NCBI GenBank assembly: GCA_025548565.1
Contig: JAJLPB010000005.1
Span: 248,001-312,000, forward strand
From: Rugamonas sp. A1-17
Lineage (GTDB): Bacteria; Pseudomonadota; Gammaproteobacteria; Burkholderiales; Burkholderiaceae_D
Direction of reading: 5' to 3'
DNA: 64,000 nt
This document shows, piece after piece, positions 48,265 through 56,960 of this stretch. The notes under the pieces were generated by a model that made no database searches, was not told where the DNA came from, and saw only the letters and a program-made list of their open reading frames with translations. Made by a program: the position numbers and the translations under genes. The first letter of the stretch is position 1; the number at the start of each line of letters is the position of its first letter.

Positions 48265-48585
48265 GCCGGCGGTAAGAAGGGACGCACGATTCGTTTAGTT
48301 AGTGACGAATTTTGAAAGTTGCTCTAGAATCCAGTTCGTGGATTTTTTTGCAAAGATTTACTTGTCTTGAAACTCACTTGTATTGTTTTATTTACAATAT
48401 TTACAATATTGACAATTGAGGGACAGGGTTGCATACTCTGGCGGTAAAGCTGGGTCCGGGGCCAGCCGCGGCGTGCGGCGGACCGGGCGGGAAAAGAAGC
48501 CGCGGCCGCTGGCGGCAGGCGGCCATGGACGCACTTAGGCGGGCCGTCTCCGACGTGCCGACGATTGACTTTCGAGGAATCCATT
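48265..48585 (+). promoter_or_regulatory. Upstream region of epsD with 9-bp iterons and leader hairpin
   Basis: This 321-bp gap splits the EPS locus into two units. It contains an AT-rich block with three head-to-tail 9-bp repeats, TTTACAATA (48391-48399), TTTACAATA (48400-48408) and TTGACAATT (48409-48417), preceded by an inverted half (TATTGTTTT, 48381). Further on, GCCAGCCGCGGC (48461-48472) can pair with GCCGCGGCcgCTGGC (48499-48513), a strong stem with a 2-base bulge that would lie in the epsD leader. A regulator-controlled promoter is likely; no specific factor can be named. Confidence 0.6.
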
Positions 48586-49566
48586 TTGAACCAATTTGAT
48601 ATCGCAGGTGTGATGAAAAATAATAAGAAAATCACCGCGCAACGCGTGTTGTGCTCCAGTCTGGTCCTGCTCGCGGCGCTGGGGCTGTCGGCCTGCGGCG
48701 GGAAGGAAAAAAAGCCGGGCCAGGCGCTGGCCAGCGTCAACGGCGAGGAAATCACCGTGCTGCAGTTGAACGAGGAAATGCAGCGTTCCGGCGTGCAGCC
48801 GGCCCAGCAGGAAGCGGCGCGCAAGCAGCTGCTGGAAGCGTTGATCGATCGCCAGTTGCTGCAAAACGAAGCGGCCAAGGAAAATACCGACCGCGATCCG
48901 AAGGTGGTGCAGGCCATCGAACGCGCCAAGGCGCTGATCGTGGCGCAGGCCTACCTGCAAAAACGCGTCGGCACGGTCGCGCGTCCGACCAAGCCGGAGG
49001 TGGAGGGATACTACAACCAGCATCCGGAATTTTTCGCCAAGCGCAAGGTGTTCGACATGCGCGAGCTGGTCATCGCCAGCAGCGACATGACCGATGCGCT
49101 CAAGGCCGCCATGGACAACGCCAAGTCGCTGGACGAGGTGGCGGCCTGGCTGGAGTCGCACCAGGTCAAGTTCGCGCGCACGCAGTTGTCGCGCGCCAGT
49201 TCCGACTTGCCGCCTGAACTGAGCAACAAGTTGCTGGCCATGCCCAAAGGGCAGTTGTTCATCATCAGGGAAGGCGAGCGCAGCCTGCTGATCTCGATCA
49301 CCGAGATCAAGGACAGCCCGGTCACGCTGGAGGCGGCGGCCGGCCAGATCGAGCAGTTCCTGTTCAATAAAAAGAACAAGGACGCGGCGGATGCCGAAGT
49401 GAAGCGCCTGCGTGCCACCGCCAAGATCGACTACCTGAGCAAGGAGCTGGCGCCGGGCGCGCCGGCGGCCAAGGCGGCCGCGCCGGCGGCCGCGCCCGAT
49501 GCCGGCGCCAAGGCGGCCGATGCGGCGGCCTCGGCCAACGAACGCGGCGTCGCGGGACTGAAGTGA
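48586..49566 (+). CDS. epsD: EpsD-type peptidyl-prolyl isomerase lipoprotein
   Basis: 326 residues (317 from ATG 48613). A lipoprotein signal (VLLAALGLSACGG) anchors it to a membrane. The body resembles the SurA/PrsA-like EpsD family of EPS loci: LASVNGEEITVLQLNEEM near the N-terminus, a helical middle, YYNQHPEFFAKRKVFDMRELVI and a C-terminal Ala/Lys-rich tail. The parvulin core (about 145-260) is short and its conserved residues are weak, so it may be a chaperone rather than an active isomerase. TTG 48586 follows GAGGA by seven bases and is preferred; ATG 48613 lacks a good site. Confidence 0.82.
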   Translation: MNQFDIAGVMKNNKKITAQRVLCSSLVLLAALGLSACGGKEKKPGQALASVNGEEITVLQLNEEMQRSGVQPAQQEAARKQLLEALIDRQLLQNEAAKENTDRDPKVVQAIERAKALIVAQAYLQKRVGTVARPTKPEVEGYYNQHPEFFAKRKVFDMRELVIASSDMTDALKAAMDNAKSLDEVAAWLESHQVKFARTQLSRASSDLPPELSNKLLAMPKGQLFIIREGERSLLISITEIKDSPVTLEAAAGQIEQFLFNKKNKDAADAEVKRLRATAKIDYLSKELAPGAPAAKAAAPAAAPDAGAKAADAAASANERGVAGLK

Positions 49567-49618
49567 TGACTAACGGTTTTTCTAAGAATAGTAACTTTGA
49601 CATGGGGTTGGGCAAATC

Positions 49619-50407
49619 ATGAAACGACTGGCGAAATGGATGGTCGCAGCGCTGCTGGGCTTGGTAATGGCAACGCCGTTTGCCGCCGATGTGAATCTGG
49701 GGCCGGGCGACGTGCTGCGGATTTCCGTCTACGGCAGTCCGGACCTGGGCGTCGAGACCCGCGTCAGCGAAGCGGGCACGATCACCTTCCCGCTGCTGGG
49801 CGCGGTGCCGGTCGGCGGCCTGTCGGTGCCGGCGGCCGAGCGCAAGCTGGGCTCGCTGCTGGAAAGCGGCGGCTTCCTGCGCAAGGCCCAGGTCAACATC
49901 CTGGTCACGGCGCTGCAGAGCCAGCAGGTATCGGTGCTGGGCCAGGTTAACCGCCCGGGCCGCTATCCGCTCGAGGGCAAGCGCAGCGTCATGGATCTGC
50001 TGGCCCTGGCCGGCGGCATGAGCCCGGACGGCAGCGACACGATCAGCCTGATCCGCAAGCGCGATGGCACCACCGTCAAGGAAACCATCGATATCGTGGA
50101 CATGGTGCGCAGCGGCGACCTGAACCGCGACCTGGAGCTGATGCCCAACGACGTCATCTACGTCGAGCGCGCGCAGCGCGTCTATATCTACGGCGAAGTC
50201 CAGCGTCCGGGCGCGTTCCGGCTGGAGCGCGGCATGACCGTGCTGCAGGCGCTGGCCATGGGCGGCGGCCTGACCCCGCGCGGCACCGAGCGCAATATCC
50301 TGATCAAGCGCCGCGACGCGGCCGGCAAGCTGCAGGTCCTGACCGCCAAGCATGACGACCTGCTGCAGACCGACGACGTGGTCTTCGTCAAGGAAAGCTG
50401 GTTCTGA
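49619..50407 (+). CDS. epsE: Polysaccharide export protein EpsE (OPX/Wza family)
   Basis: 262-residue exported protein (signal [16 protein letters not shown]). Poly_export domain ([27 protein letters not shown]) followed by two SLBB domains ([30 protein letters not shown] and [30 protein letters not shown]). It lacks a lipobox cysteine and the C-terminal amphipathic helix of Wza, so it is the short periplasmic OPX type; EpsL may supply the outer membrane part. Confidence 0.93.
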   Translation: MKRLAKWMVAALLGLVMATPFAADVNLGPGDVLRISVYGSPDLGVETRVSEAGTITFPLLGAVPVGGLSVPAAERKLGSLLESGGFLRKAQVNILVTALQSQQVSVLGQVNRPGRYPLEGKRSVMDLLALAGGMSPDGSDTISLIRKRDGTTVKETIDIVDMVRSGDLNRDLELMPNDVIYVERAQRVYIYGEVQRPGAFRLERGMTVLQALAMGGGLTPRGTERNILIKRRDAAGKLQVLTAKHDDLLQTDDVVFVKESWF

Positions 50408-50471
50408 TGTTGCGACGGGCGCCGCCGGCGCCCGCTGCGATTTCTTTAATAAATGTACTGAGAGTCCCGCC

Positions 50472-51887
50472 ATGAGTTTTTCACAGTTCCTATTGATATT
50501 GCGCGCGCGCCGCTGGATCTTCCTGATCACGATCCTGCTGACGGTCAGCGTGACGCTGGTGGTCAGCCTGCTGTTGCCCAAGACGTACAAGGCCACCAGC
50601 TCGCTGCTGCTGAACTACAAGGGCGTCGACCCGGTCACCGGACTGACGATGCCGGGGCAACTGCTGCCAGGCTACATGGCGACCCAGGTCGACATCATCA
50701 CCAGCAAGAACGTGGCGCTGCACGTGGTCGACCGCCTGCACCTGGCCGAGAGCCCGGCCGTGGTGGAACAATTCCGCGAAGCCACCGAGGGCAAGGGCAC
50801 GGTGCGCGACTGGCTGGCCGAGCTGCTGTTGGCCAAGCTCGACATCGTGCCGGCGCGTGAAAGCAGCGTGGTCGACATCAACTTCAAGGGCAGCGACCCG
50901 GACTTCGTGGCGGCGGTGGCCAATGCCTTCGCCGACGAGTACCAGAAGATCAATATCCAGCTCAAGGTGGAGCCGATGAAAAAAGCCTCGGCTTATTTCA
51001 ACGAGCAGACCAAGCTGCTGCGTGACAACGTCGAGGTCGCGCAAAGCCGGCTGTCGAAATACCAGCAGGAACATGGCATCGTCAGCGTCGACAACCGTCT
51101 GGACGTCGAGTCGAACCGCCTCAACGACCTGTCGGCGCAGCTGGTGGGCGCGCAGGGGCAGTTGATGGAGGCGGCGTCGCGCCAGCGCATGGCGCAGGGC
51201 AATGGCGCCGAGTCGCCGGACGTGGCATCGAGCCCGCTGATCCAGAACCTGAAGATCAACCTGGGCAACGCCGAATCGAAGCTGGCTGAAGCGGCGCAAC
51301 GCCTGAGCCCGAACCACCCGCAATACCAGAGCGCCAAGGCCGAGGTCGACAAGCTGCGCAGCGACCTGCAGGCGCAGATGAAGCTCACCTCCAACAGCGT
51401 GGGCAACAACGCCCAGATCCTGCAGCAGCGCGAAGCCGCGGTGCGCGCCGCCTTGCTGGAGCAAAAGAACAAGGTGCTCGAGCTGAACCGCACACGGGAC
51501 GAGATGAACGTGCTGAGCAAGGACGTCGAAAGCGCCCAGCGCGCCTTTGACGTGGCCTCGCAGCGCTTCGCCCAGACCAAGATCGAGGGCCAGTCCGACC
51601 AGTCCGACATCTCGGTGCTCAATCCGGCGGTCGCGCCGATCAAGCCGTCCGGTCCGAAGGTGTTGCTGAACACGGCGCTGGCGCTGGTGCTGGGCACCAT
51701 GCTGGGCCTGGGCTTCAGCGTGCTGGCCGAGATGCTGGACCGCCGCGTGCGCTCCGACAGCGACGTGCTGGACGTGGTGCAGATTCCCATGCTGGGCACG
51801 ATCAACTGGAACGCCGCCACCTCCGGTCCGCGCCGCCGCGCCAGCTTCCTGAACACGCTTTCCCTGCGCCGCCTACGCGCCAATTAA
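50472..51887 (+). CDS. epsF: EPS chain length determinant EpsF (PCP family)
   Basis: 471 residues. Two membrane helices (about 16-35 [21 protein letters not shown] and about 410-430 [21 protein letters not shown]) flank a long periplasmic coiled coil, the Wzz/PCP-2 layout. [15 protein letters not shown] before the second helix is the conserved Pro/Gly-rich motif. It should set polymer length with the EpsG protein that follows three bases after. No cytoplasmic kinase domain is fused. Confidence 0.92.
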   Translation: MSFSQFLLILRARRWIFLITILLTVSVTLVVSLLLPKTYKATSSLLLNYKGVDPVTGLTMPGQLLPGYMATQVDIITSKNVALHVVDRLHLAESPAVVEQFREATEGKGTVRDWLAELLLAKLDIVPARESSVVDINFKGSDPDFVAAVANAFADEYQKINIQLKVEPMKKASAYFNEQTKLLRDNVEVAQSRLSKYQQEHGIVSVDNRLDVESNRLNDLSAQLVGAQGQLMEAASRQRMAQGNGAESPDVASSPLIQNLKINLGNAESKLAEAAQRLSPNHPQYQSAKAEVDKLRSDLQAQMKLTSNSVGNNAQILQQREAAVRAALLEQKNKVLELNRTRDEMNVLSKDVESAQRAFDVASQRFAQTKIEGQSDQSDISVLNPAVAPIKPSGPKVLLNTALALVLGTMLGLGFSVLAEMLDRRVRSDSDVLDVVQIPMLGTINWNAATSGPRRRASFLNTLSLRRLRAN

Positions 51888-51890
51888 GAT

Positions 51891-52778
51891 ATGGATACTA
51901 GTATGAACCAAGCCGCGCTCGCGAATACCGCCATCCCGACCCCCGCGCGCGGGGATTCGAGCATCGGCGGCCTGCTGCTCGAATCGGGCAAGATCACGCC
52001 GGAAAGTGCCGAACGCGTGCTGCGTATGCAGAAGGAACTGGGCATCCGTTTCGGCGAAGCGGCCCAGCGTCTGGGCCTGGTGACCGAGGCCGACATCCAG
52101 CAAGTGCTGGCGCGCCAGTTCGACTACCCCTACCTGCAGATCGGCCAGGGCAATTATTCGCCGCGCCTGCTGGCGGCGTATCAGCCGTTCAGCCCGCAGG
52201 TGGAGGCGCTGCGCGCGGTGCGTAGCCAGCTGATGCTGCGCTGGTTCGCCCGCGGCCGCAAGTCGCTGGTGGTGCTGGGCGTGGACGGCGGCGACGGCGC
52301 CAGCCTGTTTACGGCCAATCTGGCGGTGGTGTTCTCCCAGCTGGGCGAGCACACGCTGCTGGTGGACGCCAATTTGCGCAAGCCCAGCCAGCACGAGATC
52401 TTTGACCTGAAAACCAAGCAGGGCCTGTCCGATGTGCTGGCCGGCCGCGCCGACACCAGCGCCATCGCCAAGGTCGACGCCTTTGTCGACCTGTCGGTGC
52501 TGGCCGCCGGCACGCTGCCGCCGAATCCGCAGGAGCTGCTCAGCCGCAGCACCTTCACCGAGTTCAACACGCAACTGGCGGCGCACTACGACGTGGTGCT
52601 GTACGACGTGCCGGCCTCGGCCCTGGGATCGGATGCGATGGCGGTGGCCGCCCGCGCCGGCGGCGTGCTGTTGCTGACGCGCCGCAACCACACGATGTTG
52701 TCCGACCTGAACGCCATCAGCCAGCAACTCAAGCAGAGCGGCACCGAAGTGGTGGGTTCGGTGATGGTGGAGTTTTGA
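51891..52778 (+). CDS. epsG: EpsG-type chain length tyrosine kinase homologue with degenerate P-loop
   Basis: 295 residues. N-terminal MshEN/GspE_N-like domain (about 25-90, IGGLLLESGKITPESAERVL) and a C-terminal BY-kinase-like ATPase fold (about 104-295). The Walker A segment reads GDGAS at 134-138, with alanine (A137) where GEGKS has lysine; the Walker A' segment reads LLVDANLRKP, with asparagine (N161) for the second aspartate. The C-terminus has no tyrosine cluster. So it may be a non-catalytic or altered member that still partners EpsF. The stop overlaps the exosortase start by one base. Confidence 0.85.
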   Translation: MDTSMNQAALANTAIPTPARGDSSIGGLLLESGKITPESAERVLRMQKELGIRFGEAAQRLGLVTEADIQQVLARQFDYPYLQIGQGNYSPRLLAAYQPFSPQVEALRAVRSQLMLRWFARGRKSLVVLGVDGGDGASLFTANLAVVFSQLGEHTLLVDANLRKPSQHEIFDLKTKQGLSDVLAGRADTSAIAKVDAFVDLSVLAAGTLPPNPQELLSRSTFTEFNTQLAAHYDVVLYDVPASALGSDAMAVAARAGGVLLLTRRNHTMLSDLNAISQQLKQSGTEVVGSVMVEF

Positions 52779-53689
52779 TGGAAGGGGTGGTCAAGCCCTT
52801 GCCGTCGCGCCGCACACCGTATCAGCTGGCGCTGTCGGCGGAAAGCTGGCCTTTGCTGCTGGGCCTGCTGGCGATGTTCGTGCCGGTGTTCTACGACCTG
52901 TTCCGTGGCGTGTGGAGCACCGAGGAGCAGGCGCACGGCCCGATCATTCTGGGCCTGTCGCTGTGGCTGGTGGTGCGCGGCTGGGATCAGCTGGTGGCCT
53001 TGCCGGGGCCGCGGCGCGGCGCGGTGGTGGCCGGCTGGTGCCTGTTCCTGCTGGCCCTGATGCTGTATGTGTTGGGCCGAACCCAGCAGATCATTTCCTT
53101 CGACATCAGCTCCTTCATCGTGGTGCTGGCCGCGCTGGTGCTGTTCAAGCGCGGCAGCGCCGGCATGCGGCTGCTGTGGTTCCCGTTCTTCTTCATGCTG
53201 TTCATGATCCCGCTGCCCGGCACCCTGGTCAGCGCCCTGACCTTGCCGATGAAGACCGCGGTGTCCTACGTGACCGAGCATGTGCTGTTCCTGGCCGGCT
53301 TCCCGATCGCCCGCACCGGCGTGATCCTGCAGATCGGGCAGTACCAGCTGCTGGTGGCCGACGCCTGCGCCGGCCTGCAGACGCTGCTCACGCTCGAATC
53401 GCTGGGCCTGTTTTACCTGAACGTGGTGCGCCATACGTCGGCGTTCCGCAATATCGGCCTGGCGCTGCTGATCATCCCGATCTCCTTTACCGCCAATGTG
53501 ATCCGGGTCTGCACGCTGACGCTGATCACCTATTATTTCGGCGATGCCGCCGGCCAGGGTTTCCTGCACGGCTTCGCCGGCATGGTGTTGTTCATCAGCG
53601 CGCTGGTGCTGATCATCGGGGTCGATACGCTGCTGCAGCTGCTCGCGCGCAAGCGCGACGGCGCCGGCAAGGGGACGGGGCATGAATAA
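52778..53689 (+). CDS. xrtB: Exosortase B
   Basis: 303-residue membrane transpeptidase-like enzyme with about eight helices that recognises PEP-CTERM tags. The catalytic triad is complete: C197 in VADACAGLQTL, R243 in TANVIRVCTL and H264 in GFLHGFAGM. The EPS context with epsD-I identifies the B type (EpsH of Methylobacillus). The TLDc-like PEP-CTERM protein encoded near 42 kb is a likely substrate. ATG 52778 overlaps the epsG stop (TGATG). Confidence 0.94.
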   Translation: MEGVVKPLPSRRTPYQLALSAESWPLLLGLLAMFVPVFYDLFRGVWSTEEQAHGPIILGLSLWLVVRGWDQLVALPGPRRGAVVAGWCLFLLALMLYVLGRTQQIISFDISSFIVVLAALVLFKRGSAGMRLLWFPFFFMLFMIPLPGTLVSALTLPMKTAVSYVTEHVLFLAGFPIARTGVILQIGQYQLLVADACAGLQTLLTLESLGLFYLNVVRHTSAFRNIGLALLIIPISFTANVIRVCTLTLITYYFGDAAGQGFLHGFAGMVLFISALVLIIGVDTLLQLLARKRDGAGKGTGHE

Positions 53690-54368
53690 GGCTGTACTGA
53701 CCAGCGCGCTGCTGGGGCTGATGATGGTCGGCGCCGCCGGCACCGCCAAGCTGATGGTGCCGACCCACTATCTGGCCGATACCCGGCCCGCGACCAATCT
53801 CGAGACGCTGGTGCCGGTCAGTTTTGGCGACTGGACCGAGGAAAAGGCCATGGTCTCGGCGGTGGTGAACCCGAGCGTCGAGCGGGCGCTCAAGGCGATC
53901 TATACGCAGACGCTGTCGCGCACCTATATCAACAAGCAAGGCTACCGCGTCATGTTGTCGCTGGCCTACGGCGCCAACCAGAGCGATGGCTTGCAGCTCC
54001 ACTATCCGGAGATCTGCTATCCGGCCCAGGGGTTTGAAGTCCAGGCCATGCGCAGCGCCACGCTGCAGACGCCACGCGGCGCCATCCTGGTCAAACAGCT
54101 GGAAACCAGCTTGCAGGGACAGCGCTTCGAACCGGTGACGTACTGGACCACCGTGGGCGACGTCGTCGCCATCGGCAGCTTCAACAAGAAAATCGTGGAG
54201 ATGCGCTATCGGCTGGGGGGACAGATTCCGGACGGCTTGCTGTTCCGCATCTCGTCCATCGATACCGATCCCCAGCGGTCCTTCGCCGAGCACGGAAACT
54301 TCGTCAATCAGCTGTTGCGTTCGCTGCCGGCGTCCGACATTCCCCGCCTGACCGGCCTGCCGCGCTAA
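53682..54368 (+). CDS. epsI: Exosortase-associated protein EpsI
   Basis: 228 residues, one N-terminal membrane helix (AVLTSALLGLMMVGAAGTAKLM) and a periplasmic domain of the DUF3485/EpsI group: FGDWTEEKAMVSAVVNP, YGANQSDGLQLHYPEICYPAQGFEV and RYRLGGQIPDGLLFRIS. The cysteine in PEICYPAQGF is conserved in the family. It always accompanies exosortase A or B; biochemical role unknown. It overlaps xrtB by eight bases. Confidence 0.93.
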   Translation: MNKAVLTSALLGLMMVGAAGTAKLMVPTHYLADTRPATNLETLVPVSFGDWTEEKAMVSAVVNPSVERALKAIYTQTLSRTYINKQGYRVMLSLAYGANQSDGLQLHYPEICYPAQGFEVQAMRSATLQTPRGAILVKQLETSLQGQRFEPVTYWTTVGDVVAIGSFNKKIVEMRYRLGGQIPDGLLFRISSIDTDPQRSFAEHGNFVNQLLRSLPASDIPRLTGLPR

Positions 54369-54431
54369 CGGCGAGCCGCCGGGCCAGCGTCGCCGGCGGC
54401 ACCACCCATTCGATCATCTGAGGGAGTTGTT

Positions 54432-55223
54432 TTGAAATTGACTTTGGCTGCAACAATCAAGACGCTGTTCGCGCGCCTGCGTGAACCGTTGCGTTCGCTG
54501 GCCGATCTCGGGTGGCGCGCGCGCGCCGATTTTCGCGCCGCGCGCCGCTCGGCCGCCTATCAGGCCGCTTACGAGCAGGCCGAGCCGCTGGTGACGGTCT
54601 GCGTCGCCACCTATAACCGTGGCGAACTGCTTGTCGAGCGCTGCCTGAAGTCCTTGCTGGCGCAGGATTACCGTCACCTGCAGATCGTCGTGGTGGGCGA
54701 CTGCTGCACCGACGATACCGCCGAACGGGTGGCGGCGCTGGGCGATCCGCGCATCGAGTTTGTCAACCTGCGCGAGCGCGGCCAGTATCCCAGCGAGCCG
54801 CGCCAGCGCTGGATGGTGGCCGGGACCGTCGCCATCAATCACGCGTTGTCGCTGGCCCGTGGCCAGTTCATCACCCACCTGGACGACGACGATGAACACA
54901 CGCCGGACCGCGTCGGCAAGCTGGTGGCGCTGATGCGCCAGAGCCGCGCCGACATCATCTGGCATCCGTTCGATTTCGAGCGGACGCCGGACGACTGGCA
55001 TGTGAACCCGGCGCCGCGTTTCGCGGTCAACAATGTCTCGACCTCGTCGGTGTTCTATCATCACTGGCTGCGTTCGATTCCCTGGGATATCAACGCCTGG
55101 CGTTACAACGAGCCGGGCGACTGGAATCGCTTTCGCAAGATCCGCTTTCTGGGCGTGCGCGCCGTGCGCGCGCCCCAGCATTTCCTGAAGCACTATCGCG
55201 AACGCAATCAGAAGAAGGCCTAG
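54432..55223 (+). CDS. Glycosyltransferase family 2
   Basis: 263-residue cytoplasmic GT-A enzyme. VTVCVATYNRGELLVERCLKSLL and IVVVGDCCTDDTAERVAAL, then the metal-binding HLDDDDEHTPDRV give a complete GT2 catalytic part; it has no membrane helix. It would add a sugar to the lipid-linked EPS unit. The TTG start at 54432 follows GAGGGAG; no ATG is near. 63 bp after epsI. Confidence 0.88.
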   Translation: MKLTLAATIKTLFARLREPLRSLADLGWRARADFRAARRSAAYQAAYEQAEPLVTVCVATYNRGELLVERCLKSLLAQDYRHLQIVVVGDCCTDDTAERVAALGDPRIEFVNLRERGQYPSEPRQRWMVAGTVAINHALSLARGQFITHLDDDDEHTPDRVGKLVALMRQSRADIIWHPFDFERTPDDWHVNPAPRFAVNNVSTSSVFYHHWLRSIPWDINAWRYNEPGDWNRFRKIRFLGVRAVRAPQHFLKHYRERNQKKA

Positions 55224-55252
55224 CCTTCGCCTCCTACTTACTGGAACGTACC

Positions 55253-56368
55253 ATGAAGAAGAAAATCTACGTCACCGAACCGGCGATGCCGCCGCTGAGC
55301 CAATTCATGCCCTACCTGGAGAAAATCTGGGACAGCAAATGGCTCACCAACGGCGGCCAGTTCCATCAGCAGCTCGAGCACGAGCTGGCGGAATACCTGG
55401 GCGTCAAGCACCTGGCCCTGTTCACCAACGCCACCATCGCGCTGGTGACGGCGCTGCAGGCGCTGCGCATCTCGGGCGAAGTGATCACCACGCCGTACTC
55501 GTTTGTCGCCACCGCCCACTCGCTGCTGTGGAACGGCATCAAGCCGGTGTTTGTCGACATCGACCCGGTCACCTTCAACCTCGATCCGAAGCAGATCGAG
55601 GCCGCCATCACGCCGCAGACCACGGCCATCTTCCCGGTGCACGTGTATGGCACGCCGTGCAACGTCGACGAGATCCAGCGCATCGCCGACACCTACGGCC
55701 TGAAGGTCATTTATGACGCGGCGCACGCCTTCGGGGTGCGCTGCCATGGCGGCAGCGTGCTCAACTATGGCGACTTGTCCGTGCTGAGCTTCCACGCCAC
55801 CAAGGTCTTCAACACCTTCGAGGGCGGCGCCATCATCTGCCCCGACGCCAAGACCAAGCAACGCATCGACCACCTGAAGAACTTCGGCATCGTCGACGAG
55901 GTGACCGTGGTCGCGCCTGGCATCAATGGCAAGATGAACGAGGTGCAGGCGGCGTTCGGCCTGCTGCAGCTGCAGCATATCGACGACATCATGGTGCGCC
56001 GCGCGCTGGTGGCCGCGCGTTACCGCGAGAACCTGGCCGGCGTCCCGGGCATCGGCCTGCCCGCCGTGCCCGATGTCGACCAGGTCAATAATTCGTACTT
56101 CCCGATCATGGTCGAGCCTGACTACCAGATGGGACGCGACGCGCTGTATTCCTATCTGCAGACCCAGGATGTGATGTCGCGCCGCTATTTCTATCCGCTC
56201 ATCAGCGACTTCCCGATGTACCGCGGCCTGCCGTCGGCCCGCCTGGACAACCTGCCGGTGGCGCGCCGCGTGGCCGACCGCGTGCTGTGCCTGCCGATCT
56301 TCCCGGACCTGCCGCTGTCCGATGTCGACCGTATCTGCGACATCATCCGTGCGGCGCCGGCCGCGTAG
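55253..56368 (+). CDS. DegT/DnrJ/EryC1/StrS-family sugar aminotransferase
   Basis: 371-residue PLP enzyme that aminates a nucleotide keto-sugar. LTNGGQFHQQLEHELAEYLGVKH, TPYSFVATAHSLLWNGIKPVFVDID, IYDAAHAFGVRC (Asp for PLP) and LSFHATKVFNTFEGG with the Schiff-base lysine are present. The EPS therefore probably contains an amino sugar, such as a 4-amino-4,6-dideoxyhexose; the exact sugar is not determined. Next to it is an acetyltransferase that could N-acetylate the product. Confidence 0.92.
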   Translation: MKKKIYVTEPAMPPLSQFMPYLEKIWDSKWLTNGGQFHQQLEHELAEYLGVKHLALFTNATIALVTALQALRISGEVITTPYSFVATAHSLLWNGIKPVFVDIDPVTFNLDPKQIEAAITPQTTAIFPVHVYGTPCNVDEIQRIADTYGLKVIYDAAHAFGVRCHGGSVLNYGDLSVLSFHATKVFNTFEGGAIICPDAKTKQRIDHLKNFGIVDEVTVVAPGINGKMNEVQAAFGLLQLQHIDDIMVRRALVAARYRENLAGVPGIGLPAVPDVDQVNNSYFPIMVEPDYQMGRDALYSYLQTQDVMSRRYFYPLISDFPMYRGLPSARLDNLPVARRVADRVLCLPIFPDLPLSDVDRICDIIRAAPAA

Positions 56369-56376
56369 GGGGAGGC

Positions 56377-56958
56377 ATGTCGTTTTTGAGCGTAGAGGAA
56401 GTCGCCGCGCTGGGCCTGGCGCAGGTGGGGCGGGACGTGCGCATTTCGCGCCTGGCGTCGCTGCACAACGCCGCCAATATCCGCATTGGCGACCACAGCC
56501 GCATTGACGATTTCTGTGTGCTGTCGGCCGGGGTGGGCGGCATCGAGATCGGCCGCAACGTGCACGTCGCCGTGTACAGCTGCCTGATCGGCAAGGGGCC
56601 GATCACGCTGGACGACTTTGCCAACATCTCTTCCCGGGTGGCGATCTACAGCAGCAACGACGATTACAGCGGCGCCTGGATGACCGGGCCCACCTTGCCG
56701 CCCGAATTCACCAACATCAGCGCCGGCCCGGTGCGCATCGGCCGGCACGCCATCATCGGCAGCGGCTGCGTGGTGCTGCCCCGGGTGACGGTGGGCGAGG
56801 GCGCCGCCCTGGGCGCGCTGAGCCTGGTGAACCGGGATTGCGACAGCTTCGGCGTGTACGTCGGGGTGCCGGCGCGCAAAGTCAAGGAACGCCGCCGTGA
56901 CCTGCTGGCCGTGGAGCAGGCTTATTTGCAAGGGCTGCCCGCGCCCGCGCGCGGTTGA
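56377..56958 (+). CDS. Left-handed beta-helix acyltransferase
   Basis: 193 residues with hexapeptide repeats ([IV]-G-x4), e.g. IRIGDHSRIDDFCVLSAG, IEIGRNVHVAVYSCLIG and VRIGRHAIIGSGCVVLPRVTVGEG, ending in VYVGVPARKVKERRR, the usual close of the maltose/galactoside O-acetyltransferase group. The acceptor is probably the sugar made by the preceding aminotransferase or the EPS unit. ATG 56377 follows GGGGGAGG. Confidence 0.88.
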   Translation: MSFLSVEEVAALGLAQVGRDVRISRLASLHNAANIRIGDHSRIDDFCVLSAGVGGIEIGRNVHVAVYSCLIGKGPITLDDFANISSRVAIYSSNDDYSGAWMTGPTLPPEFTNISAGPVRIGRHAIIGSGCVVLPRVTVGEGAALGALSLVNRDCDSFGVYVGVPARKVKERRRDLLAVEQAYLQGLPAPARG

Positions 56959-56960
56959 TC

